64,000 bases of DNA from Deroplatys truncata (taxonomy: Eukaryota; Arthropoda; Insecta; Mantodea; Mantidae). The stretch's first letter is position 1; the number at the start of each line of letters is the position of its first letter. Location: positions 13,235,001 to 13,299,000 of the forward strand of contig CM060979.1 in assembly GCA_030765065.1 (NCBI GenBank). Direction: 5' to 3'. Of the stretch, positions 58,620-64,000 are shown in pieces. Position numbers and translations under genes: made by a program. The notes under the pieces were generated by a model. That model saw nothing but the letters and a program-made list of their open reading frames with translations, did no database searches and was not told the DNA's origin.

Positions 58620-58856
58620 CTACGGTGAGTAGTTACGCCTGCGTTTAAAGACAATAGTGAATATGGAACGTAGCCTACGCCATCTACTGTGCTTATGCAT
58701 TTTGTTACTGGTTTGGTGTCTTTCGCGTTCCTTTAGTCTGATTTCCCGCACAAGAGTGTGGAATGCATCATCTACAAAATGACGCATTGCGGCTGATGTT
58801 TCATAAAATGGGCAACCAAACTGAGAAGCCAAGGCGCGGCCTTCGTCAGAAGAAAC
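58620..58856 (-). CDS. Ric: Ric/RIT Ras-like GTPase, last coding exon
   Basis: Acceptor TGTTTGTTTGCAG at 58857-58869 and TAG stop at 58620-58622, minus strand. Encodes 78 residues: [83 protein letters not shown] is the G5 guanine-binding motif of Ras proteins, and F-x-x-LVREIR-x-KE plus a W-R-RL-S tail is specific to the RIT/Ric group. Ric and RIT lack a CAAX prenylation box and use a basic-aromatic C-tail for membrane binding; the tail here ([12 protein letters not shown]...FKRRR) fits that. Known roles in animals are stress-MAPK and neuronal signalling. G1-G4 exons must lie beyond 64000 or are too decayed to see, so the gene is partial. The call could only be confused with other RIT-group GTPases. 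Confidence 0.85.
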   Translation of the reverse strand, partial: VSSDEGRALASQFGCPFYETSAAMRHFVDDAFHTLVREIRLKERERHQTSNKMHKHSRWRRLRSIFTIVFKRRRNYSP

Positions 58857-59170
58857 CTGCAAACAAACAACTGTGTTTCAGAATAGCTTGATGTAGGCAA
58901 GCACTCAGCCACCACTTCTGTAACAACGAAGAGGAGCTGAAACATTTTTACTCTTTTCTGTTTATCATAAATTATAGTGTTTACTTGTATTTGCATCACA
59001 AATTACTGTCAATTAATATTAGCTGACATTCATAATAGTATATTATGCAACGAGACTATAATGGTAGTAATTAAAACACAAGCATTATTATTAACCGAGC
59101 AAGCGAAGCAAGGTTAATAATTATCATACGACCGTTTTAATCACCACTATAGTCAAGCTTCATATGACTG

Positions 59171-59668
59171 TTTATACTCGACCATGTATCTAAATTAAAG
59201 GTTTCATAAGTATTCATTTCTGGTTTGAGTGATGTGTTACAATCGTTATTCCTTTATCTATGGTTACAATACAATGACCTTGTAGCACCTGACATTTTCT
59301 GAGAACGAATTTATACCTTTTGATATTCTCCAATCCATGAATTGTGAATAGAATTTCTCGTACATCTTTCTTGACTTTTGTGGCAACAAGTTATTGGTAA
59401 GATTGGGTGCTTTTGTCGTAATTTCTGGGGGTGTAAGTTGAATGTCACTGTCACTAGTGTCAGACATTTTGACTTTTTTCTAAACTCGCGCTAGTACCGT
59501 TGTCGATCGAAATGAGAATAATCGATACTTGCGCTTTCACAATGTTAGGTGGCCACTTCTGATTGGTCGAATACCAATACTTTAATGAACAGGTGTACTT
59601 TTATGAGGCCCATTAAAGTACTGCTACCAGTCCTATAAATACTACAATTTGACATGGTCGAGCATAAA
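59171..59668 (-). mobile_element. Small TIR element with tyrosine-recombinase-like N-terminus
   Basis: Inverted ends TTTATACTCGACCATGT and TTTATGCTCGACCATGT. Inside, the minus-strand frame 59467-59264 encodes MSDTSDSDIQLTPPEITTKA, then NLLPQKSRKMYEKFYSQFMD and WRISKGINSFSENV. In insects this N-terminus (K-S-R-x-x-YE-x-x-Y-x-x-F-x-x-W ... NSFSENV) belongs to proteins with a tyrosine-recombinase core-binding domain, such as Crypton-like sequences. The catalytic part is absent. Confidence 0.5.
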
Positions 59669-60113
59669 ATCTTTAAATGAATTTTCTTTTATAAACTACA
59701 TAACAATTTATATCCTAAAAGGATTAAATATTAACCACATCAAGTCACTGACACAATAAAATGCAGTTATTTTATGTGCTTTAGTACACACTCAATAACT
59801 TCCTGAAATTGAAACCTGTAAAATTGTCCCTTATCCAACAAAGCACAATAATCTATGACATGAAATTTAGAATATGAAAATGTTCAATACAGTACATAGG
59901 AATTCTGTTTTATAAGAATCTTGAAGACCTGGTAGTACTGCTTCCGTCACACATACAGAAACTTTTCCTGGTACCACAATAAACAAGCGTTAAAGCAAAC
60001 AACAGTATTTCCTAGGCTATACACACATTTCTAGTCCACATTTTATGCTTCATAACATCACTATAAACAGCTGTCACAAAAAATGGGAAACTTTATACTA
60101 CAGCTGTATAATG

Positions 60114-60952
60114 TGAGAAAGGAGTATTTTAGGAGTTGTATCGTATTTCAACTGTTGGGGTGCCGAACTTGTAGTAGTTGCAACCGCACATATAGTACAC
60201 AGTTTCCGGTAGCCTTCGCCCCAAATGTATTTTTACTGTTTCTTTAAATATTTTATTTCTGTTTGCCTTGGCTGCATCAGTATTTGTTAGAGACACATCT
60301 CTCTTAGCAGGGTTGTGGTGTGACTAAACAATGTAGGGTTACACAGATTATAATTTTACTTCACTACATTTATTAATGCTTGACATGATTTAAATAACAC
60401 TTCACTGATATAGAGCTGTGAGATTATTTAATGAATTACTTGCACTTTTTAACACGTAAACTATTTTTCGTCTCACACGAATACGTAATCTCTCGAGGAT
60501 GTGTCTCGCGTCCGGTTTGTAAAATTTTCTCCTTTTCAGTTTCTGATTGGCTAATCCTACTCCAATAGAATACCTTCATTTAACTAAAGCTTTTTCTGGT
60601 TGTTGATTGGCTATTTTATAAACTGTCACTAAAATTACATTATTGTTACTCCAAGAATCACAAGTAGTACTGCTAAACTTCCTTACTCATTACTGACTCA
60701 AGGTTACCTTATTGTTACCTCATTGTTAGCAACTTTTAACTTATTATTCTCACAGCTCCTACATTATTAAATTACGTAATATATTCACATAACATTATTA
60801 CACATGGATACACTAATATAAGCATATGCAATGACTGTTACATACATTTTACAAATTATTACATACACATATTGCTTCAAGGTGGGCTGTTATTGAATTT
60901 ATATATTATATAATTTGACTGAAATCACTTAAGTGTTAAAAACACTGCCTCA
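60114..60952 (-). mobile_element. LTR-type insertion B3
   Basis: Flanked by AATG at 60110-60113 and 60953-60956. On the minus strand it begins TGAGGCAGTGTTTTTAACAC, has a 783-bp LTR (60952-60170) ending CTACTACA, then AGTTCGGCACCCCAACAG (primer-binding-site-like, with a sequence different from the others) and a 56-nt tail ending CTTTCTCA. More diverged than B1 and B2 but with the same layout. Confidence 0.75.
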
Positions 60953-61002
60953 AATGTGAATAAGATAAACAATTTACATGAGAGAGTTGATGTCATACAT
61001 TA

Positions 61003-61981
61003 CTGCTGGTTACTATACCCTCACCATTGAATCTTTGTACTTGACAGTTATTGTGGTTGCAATATTGCCAGAGTGGTTAGTAAACATCAACAGCTGATTG
61101 TTCTCTCCTTTCTATTGCGTCTAAGCCACATACTAAAAGTGTTAGTAAGTAGCAAACATCAATGAATAATAACTATGTCTTATTATTTTATTGTTGATTG
61201 AAAATAACTCGGCATAAACATTGCAACATATGTAGAATAAATTATGCACTTTTGACAATATAGAAACAGAATAATGCAAGCTTGCCTGCGACAATGAGGA
61301 GAAATAAAACAAATTATAAGCTGCGACAACAAGTTATTTTCACTCACGCTGTGTTCCAGATGGTTCAGGAATGTTGTCCTTCTCTTGGAGTTTCACTCCC
61401 TTGTAAATAATGGTTCTCATGATTAGTTTAAGAGCTGCTGCAGTTTGTTGTATGGCTTTATCAGCAGGAATAGAGGGATGCCCATGAACCTCCACATACT
61501 CCTTCTCCTGCTCAAAGAATTCCTGGGTCCTTCTTAACAGTTCCAATGCCTGACTATTAAGTGGCACAGCTCAACGCAAAAAGGATTTTCACTTTGTGAA
61601 TCATCACTCGGTGATTAGCGTCATTTTTGAGACATTGTCGCACTTCAAATCTTGTATAAATAATATATATATAAATGAACACCAACAATAACCACAAATA
61701 TAAATAACAATGAACAATATTAGCTTGAAAAGAACAACTCAACACACATGCTAGAGATTCAAACTGAAGCACGTGGTTGGAAATAGCTACATCTGGCAAC
61801 AGAGCCACTTCAGTTCCGCTTTGTCATATACCACCCAAAATGTTGCCTTATGATTGGTTTAGGAAGTCTAACGGTTAAAGCTTTTCATCTGTTTTTTTTT
61901 TGTGAGTGTACCAACTTAATCACTAGCTGTCAAGTACAATGTTTCAATGGTGGGGTGGCGGGGGTATAGAGGTCACCACTG
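61003..61981 (-). mobile_element. hAT-type MITE with captured transposase N-terminus (D2)
   Basis: Minus-orientation copy of the element at 33483-34619: begins CAGTGGTGACCTCTATACCC and ends GGGTATAGTAACCAGCAG. The coding piece (61567-61340) reads MPLNSQALELLRRTQEFFEQ then HPSIPADKAIQQTAAALKL and stops soon after KDNIPEPSG. After that it differs from D1: D1 has 130 bp of further coding sequence where D2 has a non-coding stretch following GTGAGTGA. No clear target duplication. Confidence 0.7.
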
Positions 61982-62010
61982 GTGCAATCAAATTTTAAAT
62001 GTTCACCCTA

Positions 62011-62926
62011 CGAGGTGTGATCAAAAAGTTTCTGGAATGACATCATAAATACTACACAACAGTTTGTTTTGTCTAATCTGATCTGTCATCCTCGAAGTAG
62101 TCTCCTTGGGAGTTGATACACTTGTCCCAGCGCTTCTGCCACTGCTGGAAGCACTTATGGAAATCCTCTTCTTTCAACATGTTCAGGGCCTTCTGCTATT
62201 CGTGATGGATGACATCAATGTCCTCAAAATGTTGTCCTCGCAGCTGCATTTTAAGTCGCGGGAAAAGAAAAAAGTCTGCTGGTGCCAAATCTGGAGAATA
62301 GGCGGGATGGGGAACAGTATTAATCCTATTTTTATCCAAAAATTGGCGAACAGAAAGGGCTTTGTGCGCGGGCGCATTGTCATGATGCAGGAACATGTCC
62401 AAATTGTCTTTCAAAATGCTTTGAACACTTCCAAAGGAGAGCCCTAATGAGTCAGAAAGTTCTCTTATTGTAATGCGCCTATCATTTAACACCATTTCCC
62501 TCAGCTGATTGATATTTTCATCAGTTTTGCTGGAACAGGGTCGCCCTGAACGATCTGCATCTTTAACTGGTCACACCACTTTTAAATTTTGAAAACGACT
62601 CAAATGCTTGAGTTTTTCCCATAACTTCCTCCCCATAAGCTGTTCTTAACAGTTCATAGGCTTCTGTTGCAGTTTTACTGAGTTTAGAGCAAAATTTGAT
62701 GTTCGTTCTTTGTTATTCGTAATCTGACATTTTTGCTACGCGGAGAAAGTGCAGCACATGAAAAACACGTGTTCACTTCAGAGCGTCTACCTCGTCACTA
62801 CATGGTCACGTGCCTCTCATTTTTATCGGGAAGGAACGCTGCATTTACAGTCTGGGTAATAATTAAAGAAATCTCAGCGTCAGCATTGTTGTGAAGTCAT
62901 TCCGGAAACTTTTTGATCACACCTCG
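62011..62926 (-). mobile_element. Internally deleted mariner
   Basis: TA at 62009-62010 and 62927-62928. Nearly perfect inverted ends CGAGGTGTGATCAAAAAGTT and CGAGGTGTGATCAAAAAGTT. 916 bp. The minus strand encodes DRRITIRELSDSLGLSFGSV, then by deletion LHHDNAPAHKALSVRQFL (second Asp) and HPAYSPDLAPADFFLFPRLK (third Asp). The first catalytic Asp (VTGDETW region) is deleted. The matching ends suggest a relatively recent insertion. Confidence 0.9.
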
Positions 62927-63241
62927 TATGCATTTTGTTGCAGCCCATTGAAGGGGGACTATGGCCATGATAGACACACAAGTTCCAGGGTGTCTACTAC
63001 CTTGAAGTTTAAAATTGCAGTACTGAATCGAGTCATATTGCAGTAAATATGCAGCATCATTAAAATGCGTCTTGTGACTAGCTTAACATCTTTACCGTTT
63101 TCTTTCTGCATCTATAATATAAAGCTGTGTTCATTACTAGCTGCCACATCCCATGCTGCATGGGTGACTTTAAATCCCAAATAATGATTTAATTAAATTA
63201 CTCTTTGTAGGCTTCTCAAATTATTCTAAAATGACCTAGAA

Positions 63242-64000
63242 GATTTCTTACTTTCTCTACTAAGTATAGTAAGCAGGGGAAGTATTACATTCCACCCAAA
63301 AATTTGATATCGAAATTTCACCAGAAATACAAGTCTTGAGGATCCGTGCATAAAAAAAAAGTATTTTTAGAAAAAGATCTGTGTGTCTGTGAACAACATA
63401 ACTCAAAAACGAGATGCGATATGAAGCTTTTCAAGAAAATTCCCTCCACCCCAGACTACCCTTTACATGCAACACTTTTCGAAAATTTTGATTTTCTCAA
63501 AAAATGGTTGTAATGATTTTGATTAAAATACCATATGTTTAAGATACTTTCATGGCAAATAAAATGTATATCTTGAATTTTCTGGGAATGTCCTCAAAAG
63601 TCGTCTTCATTCTGAATGAATTTTGCATAACTAGTAAACCGTAAGAGATAGACAAAATGTTACTGCACAAAAAATGTAGATCTCATTAAAACACATAATT
63701 TATGTCATACAGATTTTTTTTTGCACAGAACCATTTCTGAGTTATTCCTGGTTATTTGTTTGAATTTTCCAATACTTACTTTTTCTCAAATGGGAATTCG
63801 TTATTCGTTTTCTTTTTATGTCCTGTACATGCCAAGAGAATGAAATGCTCCACATAGCAACCAGCTCTTAAAATATTTAACTATTGCTTAAAGCCTACCA
63901 TATTCCACTTGCAATTATAAGAAAATTAGCAATACGATAGTTTATGCAAATTTTTATATCGATTAACATGAAGTAGGTAGAGAATAAGGTATTGTAAAAA
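63242..64000 (+). repeat. R1 repeat, copy 13 (runs off the right edge)
   Basis: Starts TACTTTCTCTACTAAGTATAG and follows R1 order (GTATTACATTCCACCCAAAA, GTGAACAACATAACTC, TCCCTCCACCCCAGACTACC, GTCCTGTACATGCCAAGAG) to the window end, with the last visible block in the 3' module. Confidence 0.75.

Larger units (their letters stand above)
58857..64000 (-). other. Ric: Ric intron (overview)
   Basis: At least 5.1 kb upstream of the last Ric exon. Contains a small TIR element with a tyrosine-recombinase-like fragment (59171-59668), LTR insertion B3 (60114-60952), MITE D2 (61003-61981), a deleted mariner (62011-62926) and R1 copy 13 (63242-64000). 58870-59165, 59670-60110 and 62930-63240 show nothing recognised. 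No further Ric exon was found. Confidence 0.6.

Noticed and set aside
58870-64000. Ric exons with G1-G4 motifs
   Set aside because: No GxxGxGKS, DTAG or NKxD coding segment seen on the minus strand; they must lie beyond the window.

Overview
The window is eukaryotic nuclear DNA: AT-rich, with long GT–AG introns, tRNA-derived SINEs, LINE remnants, mariner/hAT/Harbinger DNA transposons and LTR elements. The repeat types and the three protein-coding genes point to an insect with a large genome. A polyneopteran (cockroach-like) insect is my guess, but no marker here settles it.

Three host genes are supported. (1) EDC3, an mRNA decapping enhancer, is on the minus strand. Its first two coding exons (2052-2215 and 1132-1337) are present and the rest lies off the left edge. 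(2) ADAL, an adenosine-deaminase-like N6-methyl-AMP deaminase, is on the plus strand. All seven coding exons can be joined in phase (2554-2598, 14676-14818, 20416-20607, 23695-23932, 27296-27431, 31479-31579, 42991-43188), giving a complete 350-residue protein spread over 40.6 kb. EDC3 and ADAL are head to head with 338 bp between start codons, so they probably share a bidirectional promoter. (3) The last coding exon (58620-58856, minus) of Ric/RIT, a Ras-like GTPase, is near the right end. Its upstream exons lie off the right edge.

Everything else is introns and intergenic DNA packed with nested mobile elements. ADAL intron 1 (12 kb) holds LINE fragments, SINEs, a mariner and several copies of an abundant unclassified repeat called R1 here. 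Introns 2-4 hold a LINE split by an LTR-type insertion, a second LTR insertion inside R1, a palindromic mariner and SINEs. Intron 5 holds a long-TIR element (family C) carrying an LTR insertion and a mariner. Intron 6 holds a MITE that has captured transposase coding sequence, a Penelope-like remnant with a hammerhead-ribozyme-like core, and a triple nest (LINE, then mariner, then LTR). A Tc1/mariner-type element, itself split by a hAT with a clean 8-bp target duplication, sits in the TA that starts 5 bp past the ADAL stop codon, inside its 3' UTR. The 46.4-58.6 kb stretch has repeats but no recognised gene.

The most unusual signal is a set of five LTR-type insertions (15132-16357, 18051-19143, 28239-29247, 39631-40629, 60114-60952). 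Each has 4-bp target duplications and TG...CA-like ends. Each is a full LTR followed by one or more short modules made of a tRNA-Lys-like primer-binding site plus a 40-110 nt tail. In one copy these modules are tandem, and in another they are also attached in inverted orientation to the 5' end of the LTR. This is neither a normal solo LTR nor a normal full element, and may be a distinct non-autonomous design or a record of aberrant reverse transcription.
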